Assembly: GCA_019057775.1 (NCBI GenBank)
Contig: JAHLWT010000202.1
Location: 1-64,000 of the forward strand
Source of the DNA: Promethearchaeota archaeon
GTDB lineage: Archaea > Asgardarchaeota > Lokiarchaeia > Sigynarchaeales > SOKP01
Reading direction: 5' to 3'
DNA length: 64,000 nucleotides
The translations under genes were made by a program, and so were the position numbers. A model generated the notes under the pieces. The model searched no databases. It saw only the letters and a list, made by a program, of their open reading frames with translations, and had not been told where the DNA came from. Positions 17,796-26,861 of the stretch are shown in pieces. The first letter of the stretch is position 1; each line of letters opens with the position of its first letter.

Positions 17796-20324
17796 TTACC
17801 ACCAAATTAAGTTTTTTATTCGTTTATAGGATAAATCACTTAAAATTACTTCTTCACCGTCCTTAAATTCAACAGAATGTCGTGTACATTTCTTTATAGG
17901 TTTACCAAATAAGTGTGAAAGAGTTTCAATAATATCTATTTTTTCATAAAGTTTAGAAAAATCCACTTTTACTTCATTTCTTTCATAATTAATATCCAAA
18001 GCTTGGAGTAATTTTTGATCTTTTAGAAAGATGTATTGATTATAAGGATCTTCATAAGGATTATAAAGAAAGTCAGAATCTTCATATATCATTTTTCTTA
18101 ATGTGTCTTCATATTGTTCAAGTTCAAAATACTTGAAGAACCCACCCCCAGGAAAATTGATCATTTTTGAGATCCCTTTTTGAATTCCTGCTAAGACTCT
18201 CTTCATTCTTGGAAGAATAATGGAGTAAAAGTATTCACCCATTTCAATCCCAACCCATCTCCTATTTAATTTCTGTGCCACTGCTATTGTTGTTCCTGAG
18301 CCTAAAAAGGGATCTAAAATAATATCTTTTGCATTGCTAGTAGATAATATAATTCTTGCCATAAGTTTTTCGACTTTCTGGGTAGGAAAATGCTCATTTT
18401 CATTGTAGTTAATAGCAGAATATCTTAAGTTATAAATATCCATCCAAATATTTCCAATCATATTGATAAAATATTTCTCATCCCAAAGATCATCAATTTC
18501 TATATTTTTAAAAATCCTTTTTAATAAAAACTGTTCATTTTCCCAGTAAGGAAGAAGAATATCTTTAATTATTGTTTTAGTACGATTCTCCTCTTTTATT
18601 TGATTGGTAATCACTATTAAATTCGGGCTATAAGCCTGAAATAAACCATCACTAAATAAATCAATATTATTTGGATTCATTAGAAGAGACTTAAAAAACG
18701 CCAAATATTTATTTTTAAATCTATCTTTTTTTGCTCCCTTTAACCCAATTAGATATCTATTTTTAATCATCGCAATTTTATTAAATAAAAATTCCTCAGA
18801 CTTCGAATAATGTAAGATGATTTCTGTTTGTTCTATGAATTTTTTAGGATTTATCTCACGTTTCATATTATAACCTAAAAAATAACTAATTTCTGCGCGA
18901 AAATTCTCTGGACTGAAGATTAAATTTAATAAGAATTTTCCTAAATAATTAGCATTATCATCTAAATGTAAGAAAATACTTCCGCTTGAATTTAAAAATT
19001 TTTTAGATAATGAAATTCTATTTTCCAATAAAGTTAACCAAGTGGAATCTTGAAATCTATCTATATAATCAAAATCTCTTCCTGTGTTAAATGGGGGATC
19101 TAAGTAGAGAGTTTGAATTTTTTCTTTGAATTTAGGTAAAATAGTACTTAAGGCTTGATAATTTTCACTTTTTATAAGCCATCCATCTAAGTTATTATCA
19201 ATATCATCAAATAAAGCTAGAATATTAAATTCTATTTCCTTAAAATAGGCAGTATCTATAGGAAGATATTTAAAATCTTTGTTTAATCTTAATCCTTCAA
19301 GTGTATTTTCTAAAATCTTATTTTTATTAATATTTTCTTTTAAGATTCCGAGTTCTATCCATTCATTCAATTGTTTTTTAAAGTTAGGATGGTTAATGAT
19401 CGTTTTAATAATCTCTAAATCCTTTTCAGCTATTTTATTTAAAGTTATTACATAATTAGAATTAATAACAAATTTCGGTTTATTCCATACTTTAACTAGT
19501 TCATCCTCAAATTGACTGATAAAATTTATAACTTTAAAAGAAAGTTCTCTTAATAATTGAAGTTGTTTTATTCTCTTTTTCGTCCATTCACTTTGCCCGC
19601 TGAAAATATATTGATAAAACCAAATATTAAATTGCTCCTTTAGAAAATCTTTCGCATTTTTATTTATGAAATAATCGACTTCAACCTGTTTCTTAAAGAT
19701 AGCAAAAGCGTTTTCTAATACATCATCATTAATTTCAATGTCTTCATTTTTTAGTTCTTTTATTATTTTGTCAACTTTAGTTTTCACATTGCTTTTAGGT
19801 GAGTAAATTACGTTGATTTTAATATAATCTGGCTTTCTTATTTCTTTAAGTTCAAATATAATATCTCTTTTCTCATTAGCAGATTTATGCTCTAATGTAG
19901 ATACATCAAAACTAAATTTGAAATTATTGAGATTCACATCTAGATTACTATATAACTTTTCAGTTTTAACATAATAAAGCATGTGGGTTTTCCAGAACAA
20001 GAAAACATCTTTATCTTCAGTATATACCTTTTCATAAATATTTTGATTTAGTGGAGTATAAGAAAAGTAAATTGAACCAATTTCCGAAAAATAACGATGG
20101 AAGAAATTATATAATTTATCAAATAACTCCTCGCTAAATTTTGGAAATTCTTTTAGTTTTGTCTCAATATCCTTTTTAAAAGATTCTAAAACTTTGTTAA
20201 AATATTTTGATTTAATCTTCATTAAGTTAATATAACCAGATTTAGAGAATCCTTCGATTTCAGCACCAATAAAAATATTTTTAAGCACATTATAAAAATT
20301 CTGTTCTTTATTAATTATTATCAC
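17796..20324 (-). CDS. mod: Type III-like DNA methyltransferase Mod subunit
   Basis: The 842-residue protein carries the two motifs of beta-class amino-methyltransferases in the order catalytic then SAM-binding: LYLDPPFNTG and DPFLGSGTTIAVAQ, the latter followed by RWVGIEMGEYF. It is longer than most Mod proteins because of an N-terminal helical extension of about 380 residues that probably holds specificity or assembly functions. It lies directly upstream of res, whose start follows the mod stop within a few bases. The GTG at 20324 overlaps a GGGTGAT Shine-Dalgarno-like motif. An in-frame ATT at 20315-20313 is an alternative start, but this case is weaker than the others. Confidence 0.9.
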   Translation of the reverse strand: MIIINKEQNFYNVLKNIFIGAEIEGFSKSGYINLMKIKSKYFNKVLESFKKDIETKLKEFPKFSEELFDKLYNFFHRYFSEIGSIYFSYTPLNQNIYEKVYTEDKDVFLFWKTHMLYYVKTEKLYSNLDVNLNNFKFSFDVSTLEHKSANEKRDIIFELKEIRKPDYIKINVIYSPKSNVKTKVDKIIKELKNEDIEINDDVLENAFAIFKKQVEVDYFINKNAKDFLKEQFNIWFYQYIFSGQSEWTKKRIKQLQLLRELSFKVINFISQFEDELVKVWNKPKFVINSNYVITLNKIAEKDLEIIKTIINHPNFKKQLNEWIELGILKENINKNKILENTLEGLRLNKDFKYLPIDTAYFKEIEFNILALFDDIDNNLDGWLIKSENYQALSTILPKFKEKIQTLYLDPPFNTGRDFDYIDRFQDSTWLTLLENRISLSKKFLNSSGSIFLHLDDNANYLGKFLLNLIFSPENFRAEISYFLGYNMKREINPKKFIEQTEIILHYSKSEEFLFNKIAMIKNRYLIGLKGAKKDRFKNKYLAFFKSLLMNPNNIDLFSDGLFQAYSPNLIVITNQIKEENRTKTIIKDILLPYWENEQFLLKRIFKNIEIDDLWDEKYFINMIGNIWMDIYNLRYSAINYNENEHFPTQKVEKLMARIILSTSNAKDIILDPFLGSGTTIAVAQKLNRRWVGIEMGEYFYSIILPRMKRVLAGIQKGISKMINFPGGGFFKYFELEQYEDTLRKMIYEDSDFLYNPYEDPYNQYIFLKDQKLLQALDINYERNEVKVDFSKLYEKIDIIETLSHLFGKPIKKCTRHSVEFKDGEEVILSDLSYKRIKNLIWW

Positions 20325-20362
20325 CCAAATTTAGATGTTTGATTTATTAATTCACTTAGATT

Positions 20363-21370
20363 TTAAAACTCTTTAAAAATGTTCAAACATGGAGTTTGAA
20401 TTCCTTGGAATTTATTTTTCCAATGAACTGCGACTCTTAATACATTATTACTGTTAGATTGAATAATACAATTCGTTTGATCTTCTGGAAATATTATTTT
20501 CATATCACTTTTAATAATATCTCTTATTTCTTGACCTAAATCATCTTTTGAAACTACCACTCTACCTCCCTTTTCGTTTGAATAGTAGACAAAATAAGTA
20601 TCAAGGATTTTAAAAATTCCATCATATGGAATGTTTAAAATATAGTGAAGTTGTTCTTGAGTATGATAACCTATTAACATTGCAATATTAAACTTTTTAA
20701 TATTTTCCATATCTTGTTCAAATCTGCTCAAATACTTTAAATAACTAATTTTATCTATTTTTGCTAAATGTACAATCTCAGAAATTATTGTAGCAACATT
20801 ACCGATTTTTGAATTTCTAATATATTTAGTGATAATATTTGCAATATTCCCTTTTTTCTTTGTTACATCGGTAAATAATCTCTTAAGAAAAGCACCTTTG
20901 TTTTTGATTTGTGTATTACTTGAACCTTTATGGAAATTACTTGGGTAGTCTTTATATTCGTCAATTTTATTCAAAATAATATTACTAAAATTATTTTTTT
21001 CTCTAAATTCACTCCAAGATAATATATTCTTATGTTTAAACAAATTTGAGCTAGTAAGAGCATTTTGACTAATATTTGCTAATGTACCCTTACCTTTTTT
21101 GGATTCACTCATTTTTAATTCGATATATGTCCAAACAGGCATTCCATCTATTAATAGTTTTATATCTCCAATTTCATAACTACCATATATATTACCGATG
21201 TGTTCAGCACGCTTTATCTCTTTAAAATCGTGTTCTATTTCTTCTTTTAGCATGTAAACATGTTTAAACCACTTATTTTGCTTCATGTCTTCCGATATAG
21301 GGTTGTTATTGAGTAGAGTCACAACGATTTTTTCTGCGTTTTCGATTTCTAACCTTTCATGTTTGCCCAA
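20363..21370 (-). CDS. Predicted restriction endonuclease (PD-(D/E)XK-like)
   Basis: The 335-residue protein contains GSYEIGDIKLL followed by WTYIELKMSES (about residues 68-95), which matches the D...E-x-K active site of PD-(D/E)XK nucleases. The helical remainder is unrecognised. It is transcribed toward mod, which begins about 40 bases after its stop. A small winged-helix regulator and an N6-adenine methyltransferase lie on its other side, so it may be the cutting partner of that methyltransferase rather than part of the Type III pair. The TTG start is eight bases behind GAGG. A copy of the ATTACCAT operator-like element lies upstream at 21429-21438. Confidence 0.6.
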   Translation of the reverse strand: MGKHERLEIENAEKIVVTLLNNNPISEDMKQNKWFKHVYMLKEEIEHDFKEIKRAEHIGNIYGSYEIGDIKLLIDGMPVWTYIELKMSESKKGKGTLANISQNALTSSNLFKHKNILSWSEFREKNNFSNIILNKIDEYKDYPSNFHKGSSNTQIKNKGAFLKRLFTDVTKKKGNIANIITKYIRNSKIGNVATIISEIVHLAKIDKISYLKYLSRFEQDMENIKKFNIAMLIGYHTQEQLHYILNIPYDGIFKILDTYFVYYSNEKGGRVVVSKDDLGQEIRDIIKSDMKIIFPEDQTNCIIQSNSNNVLRVAVHWKNKFQGIQTPCLNIFKEF

Positions 21371-21428
21371 ATTAATCGCCTCTACTGTGATTCAGTTTTT
21401 TAATTATCTTAAAGATAATTTTCAAATA

Positions 21429-21438
21429 ATTACCATTT
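21429..21438. promoter_or_regulatory. Single operator-like element upstream of the nuclease gene
   Basis: ATTACCATTT matches eight of the ten bases of the repeated element at 21825-21845. It lies about 60 bases before the start of the nuclease gene, where a promoter would be expected. A link to the small winged-helix regulator is inferred. Confidence 0.4.
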
Positions 21439-21520
21439 AGTGTCCAAAATAAGTTCTAATTGGAATTTCACTGAATTATTTTATTTAGGATTAAGATTTC
21501 AATTGAAAGATATAGAAATA

Positions 21521-21793
21521 TTAAGTTTGAATTTCCTTTTTAATAATATTTGAAAGTTTTCTACCAAATTCTGTTAATGTATATATTTTACCTTTTTTTG
21601 ACTTCTCGTTCAAACAGATTGTCAGATTTTTTCCAGTGAGTTCCTTTAAAGCACGACTTATGTGAGATAATTGAAATTTAGTTTCTTTTGCTAATGTACT
21701 TGGCATATAATTCTTAAGAGACAACTTTTCAATAACAATGGTCCTATATTTACTTGCCATAATATATCCAATTTCATCCCACATAATTATCAT
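21521..21793 (-). CDS. Small winged-helix regulator (probable RM controller)
   Basis: This 90-residue protein is essentially a single winged-helix domain: YRTIVIEKLSLKNYMPSTLAK, the recognition helix LSHISRALKELTGK, and a wing with GKIYTLTEFGRKL. The helix order and the A/G-R-K-L ending resemble archaeal MarR/ArsR-type regulators. It lies between a predicted restriction endonuclease and a divergent DNA methyltransferase, and three 11-bp direct repeats occupy the divergent promoter. The arrangement parallels bacterial controller proteins that time nuclease expression after methylation. Direct regulation is inferred from position. Confidence 0.7.
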   Translation of the reverse strand: MIIMWDEIGYIMASKYRTIVIEKLSLKNYMPSTLAKETKFQLSHISRALKELTGKNLTICLNEKSKKGKIYTLTEFGRKLSNIIKKEIQT

Positions 21794-21824
21794 ATAGTAA
21801 GTTTAAAATATGTTAATAAATTAT

Positions 21825-21856
21825 ATTACCATATAATTACCATATCACTACCAATA
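21825..21856. promoter_or_regulatory. Three 11-bp direct repeats, probable operator
   Basis: ATTACCATAT occurs exactly at 21825-21834 and 21836-21845, and a related ACTACCAATA follows at 21847-21856. All three are spaced by 11 bases, about one helical turn, so they face the same side of the DNA. They lie between the divergent winged-helix gene and the methyltransferase gene. Co-operative binding by the winged-helix protein is the natural hypothesis. Confidence 0.65.
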
Positions 21857-21869
21857 ACCAATTAATAGA

Positions 21870-21879
21870 AATATATATG
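21870..21879 (+). promoter_or_regulatory. Probable TATA box of the methyltransferase gene
   Basis: AAATATATAT lies some 30-40 bases before the ATG at 21909 and just downstream of the operator repeats. The distance fits a short-leader archaeal promoter. Confidence 0.4.
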
Positions 21880-21908
21880 TTTAAAGCGTATTTTTTAGAT
21901 TAATAATA

Positions 21909-23477
21909 ATGGTTGAATTAAAACAGGAAGATTTAGTCAAATTATACAATCATAAAGCCTTAGGATTAGTTACTACTCCTCCTAAGACAGTAGAATACAT
22001 TATTTCAAGATTAAGCCCTTTTAAAAAAGATGAAAAAATATTAGATCCTTGTGTAGGACCCGGTGTTTTTGTTGAGAAATTGCTAGAAGCTGGAGTAAAT
22101 AAAAACCAAATTTTTACTTATGATATCAATCCAGAATGTAGCAATATCAATATAAAATTCAATGTTTCATTTGAAGTCAAAGATTACTTATTATCTTATT
22201 CTCCCCTATTTTCTGATAAATTTGATGTGATTATTGGTAACCCACCATATTTGAATAAAGCAAGTGCTTATATTAAAAAAAATCGCTCTAATTTACATAA
22301 ATTCTATGGAAAAATTAATGCTCATGAAACTTATTCAATGTTTATAGTAAGTAGTATTTGGAGATTAAAGAGTGGTGGTAGATTAGGTTTTATCACCAGT
22401 GATTCATTTTTAACTCTAAAAACCCATACAAAACTGAGGAGATTTATTTTAAGTACATGTAAAATCAAGGAAATTCTTCTTGGACCAAAAAACTTGTTTG
22501 AAGATCAAAATGTTAGCACTAGTACAGTAATTATTATATTGGAAAAATGTTCTGGAAAAGAAAATAGGACTAATAGATTAGAAAATAAAATAATAATAAT
22601 TCCAAGAGTTAGTAGTGAAGATGAGTATCAAAATCCTAAGAAAATCTTCAAGATCAAGCAAAAAAGATATCTTTTAATGCCTTTTAATCTATTTTTTACA
22701 GGATTAGAAGAAGAGATTATAGAATTATTTGAAAAATCCTCAAAATTAGAGGACCATATTAAGGGTTATATTGGCATGCATACTCATAATAACTTAAAAT
22801 TTATTGCAGCTGTTGAAGGAACAAAATTAGCAGAAATCTTTAGAAAACGTAATGAAAAGGTTTCTGAAATAAAGAAAAAACACAAAATAATATTAAAACA
22901 AGAATTATCGTCTAATAAATGGAAACCTTATATGAAAAGAGGAGGATCTGATCAATATTATAGGCCCACCATGGAAGCACTTGATTGGGATCCAAAATCA
23001 ATTCCTATATATGACATACCAAATAATGTGCCTTTTGAAAAAGAAGGTATAGTAATTAGTGGGGTTAGTTCTCGATTAGCTGCTCGTTATATGCCAGAAG
23101 GATGTTATTGGGATTCTAATAAAGCTATTGGATTTATTATTAAAGATGAAGATCTTTCTATTGAATATGCTCTTGGACTTCTAAATTCTTCTCTCTATAA
23201 TTATCTTATGAATGGAATAATAAATAATACAAATAGTATACAAATCACTGGAATCCATGCTTTACCCTTTCTTAAACCTGATAGCGAAACTAAAAAAAAG
23301 GTTGAAAAACTTGTAAAAGAAATTTTAGAACATAAAAAAAAAGATTCAGATTATAATTATATTCCAGAGCAAAAACAAATTGATGATATTATTTTTAATT
23401 ACTATAGAAACAAATTTAATTTCAGAGATACGTTAAAGGAAAAATTAGATAAGGATTTTTCAATATATTTAAATTAG
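21909..23477 (+). CDS. N6-adenine DNA methyltransferase (Eco57I/TaqI-like)
   Basis: The 522-residue protein has the gamma-class motif order. TTPPKTVEYII and ILDPCVGPGVFVEKLL form the SAM-binding part (about 20-60), and FDVIIGNPPYLNKAS holds the NPPY catalytic motif (about 108-122). The C-terminal half probably recognises the target sequence. It methylates adenine in double-stranded DNA to protect it from a cognate nuclease. That partner is plausibly the PD-(D/E)XK protein at 20363-21370, with the small winged-helix protein as controller. There is no fused nuclease domain at the N-terminus, so it is not a typical single-chain Type IIG enzyme. Confidence 0.88.
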   Translation: MVELKQEDLVKLYNHKALGLVTTPPKTVEYIISRLSPFKKDEKILDPCVGPGVFVEKLLEAGVNKNQIFTYDINPECSNINIKFNVSFEVKDYLLSYSPLFSDKFDVIIGNPPYLNKASAYIKKNRSNLHKFYGKINAHETYSMFIVSSIWRLKSGGRLGFITSDSFLTLKTHTKLRRFILSTCKIKEILLGPKNLFEDQNVSTSTVIIILEKCSGKENRTNRLENKIIIIPRVSSEDEYQNPKKIFKIKQKRYLLMPFNLFFTGLEEEIIELFEKSSKLEDHIKGYIGMHTHNNLKFIAAVEGTKLAEIFRKRNEKVSEIKKKHKIILKQELSSNKWKPYMKRGGSDQYYRPTMEALDWDPKSIPIYDIPNNVPFEKEGIVISGVSSRLAARYMPEGCYWDSNKAIGFIIKDEDLSIEYALGLLNSSLYNYLMNGIINNTNSIQITGIHALPFLKPDSETKKKVEKLVKEILEHKKKDSDYNYIPEQKQIDDIIFNYYRNKFNFRDTLKEKLDKDFSIYLN

Positions 23478-23608
23478 ATCCCTAAATTTGATGTATCAGT
23501 CTCAATTAAAGACAAATTAAGAAATTAAAAATATAAATGAATTCTACTTAAATTTTTTGAAATTTCTGGTTTTATTCTTAGCAATGTATTTTATTATTAT
23601 ATCTATAA

Positions 23609-23755
23609 GTCGATTATCCTAATAATCTTCTTTTTTCAGAAGATCCTCTTGAAAGACAAATCTTAACACAGCTAGCACATAGACTGGCGGTAGTGATTAA
23701 TGGTGCAACAGGAGAGAAATATCTAATTAAAACCTTAGATTATATTATAAAGTAA
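23609..23755 (+). pseudogene. 3'-end remnant of a HerA-like gene
   Basis: This stretch translates to VDYPNNLLFSEDPLERQ and continues through LTQLAHRLAVVINGATGEKY to a stop. It matches the last 48 codons of the HerA-like gene at 9157-11091, with the same stop region and a few substitutions. An in-frame stop directly precedes it, and no ATPase domain is present. It is therefore a leftover 3' end. It lies immediately downstream of the methyltransferase and upstream of the next defence gene. Confidence 0.88.
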
Positions 23756-23856
23756 ATTCACTGAAAAACAATTTTTATATATCATACAATCTTGCAATAT
23801 TGTAAAAATCTAAGGACACTTAAAAGTAAAGAATAATTGTAAAGAATGAGGAGATC

Positions 23857-25458
23857 ATTATAAAATCCATCGAATTATCATTTCAAGATTTTATAGAGAG
23901 TATTGAAAATCGAATAGGGAAAGAAAAATGGATTGTTGTTTATAGTGATATTAATACAGATAATGAAAATATATTCATTTATTCAGCAATAATACCCAAC
24001 CAAAATATCGATAAAGTCTTAGTAAGAGAATCTTGGGATATTCACAAGGGTCAGGGTTATCCCAGCTTTGGTCAGAGTTCTCCGGATTTTGAAACTGAAT
24101 ATCTTAGGTTCGGTAACTTTGATAAAATAGAACCAATTGTCTATTACAGATACTTCTATGATATCAAGAAGACTTATAGAGAAATATCACAAGAATTTAT
24201 CCATTTGTATAATTTGTTCTTCGATGAAAAAAACAATAAATATATTAAAATCGAAGATGATGGAAATGAAGTTGATGTTATAAAGATTAGTAATCAGAAG
24301 ATTATAATTCAGCTAAGCTATTTAAAAAGGTACTTAGCAATTAAAGACTCGAGTCTAGTGTTCTACTTTGATGTTTATAGAAGATCTATGAAGAATTTAA
24401 AAGATTTAAGAATAATGGAAAAAACTGAGAGAGTTAAAAAAGATAATTTAATTTATTTACTAGATATCGCTAATAACGGTATATATGGAATTCCCTTTAA
24501 TCCATCTATGAACTCTTCTTCACGACTATTAGGAAAAAAAATAGTTGAAGGATTGAAAAATTATAAACCAAATTATTTAGATTTTGAAGATAAAAAATAC
24601 TTAGAATTTATTATAGGGATTGATGAGAATGGAGAAGAATTAGTGGCGTCCTGCAACAATTATAACCTTGAGCCGAATCAGTATCTTAATCCTGTTTTTT
24701 TTGAAAAAGATGTCTTAAGTAAATATTTTAATAACCCAGAGAAATATTCTGTATTAGATAGTTTCTTAAAGTGTAAATCTCTATGGGGGTTGCCAATTGA
24801 TAATAACCATAAGGATTACATAATCGTATTTCTAGGAGATCTTGGTCGAAGCCTCTCTTATAGGGAACAACAATACTGGAGACATTATAATATTATACCC
24901 GAAGGCGGTTTGAGTTCTACATACTTTAGAAGATCTTTTTCAACCGAATTTGCACCCCCAGAAAGAAGTGATTTAGTTTTTAAGATGAAATTTGAACACT
25001 TTCGATTGCTCTGGGAAAAGAAATTTGGCTGGGTGTTATTTAAACCGTTGAGAAAAGAAGATTATCATTATTATAAAACTTTAAGGATTCCTCTTATAAA
25101 TAGTATAGTAGAATTTGAAGCTCAAGTGTTATCACTTACAAAAATTATGATAGACAGTCTAAATGAGAAAGAACTTAAGAAATATCTCACCTTAACTAAA
25201 GAAAAAGATGTTAAGGGAATAACAAAATTAAAGGAGTTCTTGAAATCCATGAAAATTACTGATTTTGAAGAATATATTGAATTCTTACGAGATTTACAAA
25301 AACTCAGATCGATGGGAGCAGCACATCGAAAAAGTAATGGCTATATTAAAATAGCAGAAAAATTTAATATCGGGACTGACGAATTTCCTAAAATTTTTGA
25401 TATTATCTTAAGTAAAGCTATAGCTCTAATAGATTTTTTAACAGCAAAACTATTATAA
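23857..25458 (+). CDS. Defence-island protein with a HEPN-like RxxxxxH motif
   Basis: The 533-residue protein is not assigned to a named family. Its C-terminal helical domain (about 400-533) contains LRSMGAAHRKSNGY, where R-x5-H resembles the catalytic signature of HEPN ribonucleases. A middle segment (LSYLKRYLAIKDSSLVFYFDVYR) is beta-rich. A TTG at 24205 would discard about 116 well-formed codons, and no ATG, GTG or TTG occurs in frame before it. The frame begins after a TAA at 23827, and GAGGAG lies just before an ATT at 23857, followed by an ATA. Non-standard initiation at ATT (or ATA) is therefore likely. The gene is flanked on both sides by HerA 3'-end remnants and so looks like a discrete inserted cassette. 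Confidence 0.6.
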   Translation: MIKSIELSFQDFIESIENRIGKEKWIVVYSDINTDNENIFIYSAIIPNQNIDKVLVRESWDIHKGQGYPSFGQSSPDFETEYLRFGNFDKIEPIVYYRYFYDIKKTYREISQEFIHLYNLFFDEKNNKYIKIEDDGNEVDVIKISNQKIIIQLSYLKRYLAIKDSSLVFYFDVYRRSMKNLKDLRIMEKTERVKKDNLIYLLDIANNGIYGIPFNPSMNSSSRLLGKKIVEGLKNYKPNYLDFEDKKYLEFIIGIDENGEELVASCNNYNLEPNQYLNPVFFEKDVLSKYFNNPEKYSVLDSFLKCKSLWGLPIDNNHKDYIIVFLGDLGRSLSYREQQYWRHYNIIPEGGLSSTYFRRSFSTEFAPPERSDLVFKMKFEHFRLLWEKKFGWVLFKPLRKEDYHYYKTLRIPLINSIVEFEAQVLSLTKIMIDSLNEKELKKYLTLTKEKDVKGITKLKEFLKSMKITDFEEYIEFLRDLQKLRSMGAAHRKSNGYIKIAEKFNIGTDEFPKIFDIILSKAIALIDFLTAKLL

Positions 25459-25572
25459 TTATTTCAAATTCTTGAATTCAACCACTAAATTCTCTTTATC
25501 CAGACTTATTATATCTATAATAATTCTTTATTAATATTAAGAAAAAGAAATAAGTCATTTTCAGAATGATTT

Positions 25573-25632
25573 AATGGTGCTACAGGAGAGAAATATCTGA
25601 CTAAGACATTAGAATATGAGATGGATAATTAA
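25573..25632 (+). pseudogene. Second 3'-end remnant of a HerA-like gene
   Basis: NGATGEKYLTKTLEYEMDN and a stop match the final 19 codons of the HerA-like gene at 9157-11091 and the remnant at 23609-23755. No further upstream similarity is visible. It closes the cassette that holds the 23857-25458 gene. Confidence 0.8.
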
Positions 25633-25900
25633 TAGAATTGTTAGCGTATTTTAATTAAATACATTGGGATACAATTATTTAGCTTAGTTTCCGGATTAGC
25701 AAGATTTATAATAAATCCAATAATTTCACAGACTCCTTTTAACTATTATAATTGAATTGTATTAAGATAGTATGGTCGAAATTATAAAACATAATTTTCG
25801 TATTCCCCATTGGAATTTTTCTTTATATATCTTAAAAATAAAATTCATTAAAAATAAATTTCCCTTGGTTTAGAGATAAGGTGAAAAAAGGAGAAAAAAT

Positions 25901-26101
25901 ATGAATATTAAAACTTCAAGTAATATACCTAGTCAAGAAAAATTAAATTCAAAGCCTAATAGTTTGAATAATTTTCATATTCAGATTCAGTGTCCTGTCT
26001 GCGGTAATATTTTTATTCTCAATGAAAAAAGAAATTACTATTGTGAGATCTGTAATCGAATTTATACTGAAGATGAAATCAGAGCACGTTGTGGGATGTA
26101 A
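25901..26101 (+). CDS. Small zinc-ribbon protein
   Basis: The 66-residue protein ends in a CPVCGNIF...YYCEICNRIY pair of CxxC knuckles (about residues 31-53), a one-zinc ribbon. The N-terminal 28 residues are polar and probably flexible. It has an ATG seven bases behind GGAG. Zinc ribbons of this size often bind nucleic acids or act as small adaptors, but no specific role is evident. It stands just outside the HerA-flanked defence cassettes and converges on the exonuclease gene. Confidence 0.7.
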   Translation: MNIKTSSNIPSQEKLNSKPNSLNNFHIQIQCPVCGNIFILNEKRNYYCEICNRIYTEDEIRARCGM

Positions 26102-26130
26102 TTTTTAAAAAAAATAATTTTTTTTATTTA

Positions 26131-26712
26131 TTAAATATGAAATTTTCCACGTCTATATAATTCTAAAAGTATTTTAGCTTCATGGATTGCATCGTCCGTA
26201 GCTCTATGTTTTTCAGTATAGTCACTATTCGGGAAGAAGAAATCCCAGGCTTCTTGGCATTTAGGCCATTTGTATCCAGATCCTCCGTTAGGGAAAAGAA
26301 TTTTACATATACCTGTTGCAGTCAACATTATGCAAGGTAATTCTTTCGGGATATTAATACCCCTAGCTTTCAAAAAACCAAGATCAAATGATTTATTAAA
26401 TGCTGTTACCCGGTATTGGTTGAAAATTTCACTTAATTTTTCTTTTATGGTATCATCAAAAAAGGGGGCATTTACAATATCTTCAAATTTTATATCTGAA
26501 TTACCAAAGATCCATGAATCCCTATGTTTTTCTCCAAATAAAGATTCTCTTACAAATGAATCAAAAAGAATCTTCGTCTCACCTGTTTTTAAATTTAATT
26601 CAATAATTCCAATTTCTATAATCAGATTCTTTAGTGGATCTAACCCAGTAGTTTCGATGTCTAGAATGGCAACTCTATTAAAATTTATATTTTCCTTAAG
26701 ATTCGCATTCAT
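26131..26712 (-). CDS. DnaQ-like 3'-5' exonuclease (DEDD family)
   Basis: The protein has the three exonuclease motifs in order: ExoI AILDIETTGLD (about residues 15-25), ExoII AFNKSFDLGFLKARGI (about 98-113) and ExoIII HRATDDAIHEAKILLEL (about 169-185). The HxxxxD spacing indicates the DEDDh subgroup. Such enzymes proofread or degrade DNA or RNA. The ATG at 26712 is used here. The frame stays open upstream through about 20 codons that look like a helical coding segment (KDFKKDLDEQVDRL) and contain no ATG, GTG or TTG, so a longer N-terminus from a non-standard start is possible. Confidence 0.85.
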   Translation of the reverse strand: MNANLKENINFNRVAILDIETTGLDPLKNLIIEIGIIELNLKTGETKILFDSFVRESLFGEKHRDSWIFGNSDIKFEDIVNAPFFDDTIKEKLSEIFNQYRVTAFNKSFDLGFLKARGINIPKELPCIMLTATGICKILFPNGGSGYKWPKCQEAWDFFFPNSDYTEKHRATDDAIHEAKILLELYRRGKFHI

Positions 26713-26861
26713 AAGTCTGTCAACCTGCTCATCTAAATCCTTTTTAAAGTCTTTTAAAGTCTTAATTTTTTCTGTTTAACATATATTTTTGTTGTTATAC
26801 AACGTTATAAGATAATTAGTAATGAATACTGTTCAAATTTTTAAGATAATTGTCATCGTCA

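Noticed and set aside
24205..25458. Shorter HEPN-like protein starting at TTG 24205
   Set aside because: About 116 codons of continuous coding sequence precede it, with a Shine-Dalgarno motif at their start.
26270..26779. Plus-strand frame opposite the DnaQ-like gene
   Set aside because: It overlaps the exonuclease on the other strand, and the exonuclease shows all three catalytic motifs.
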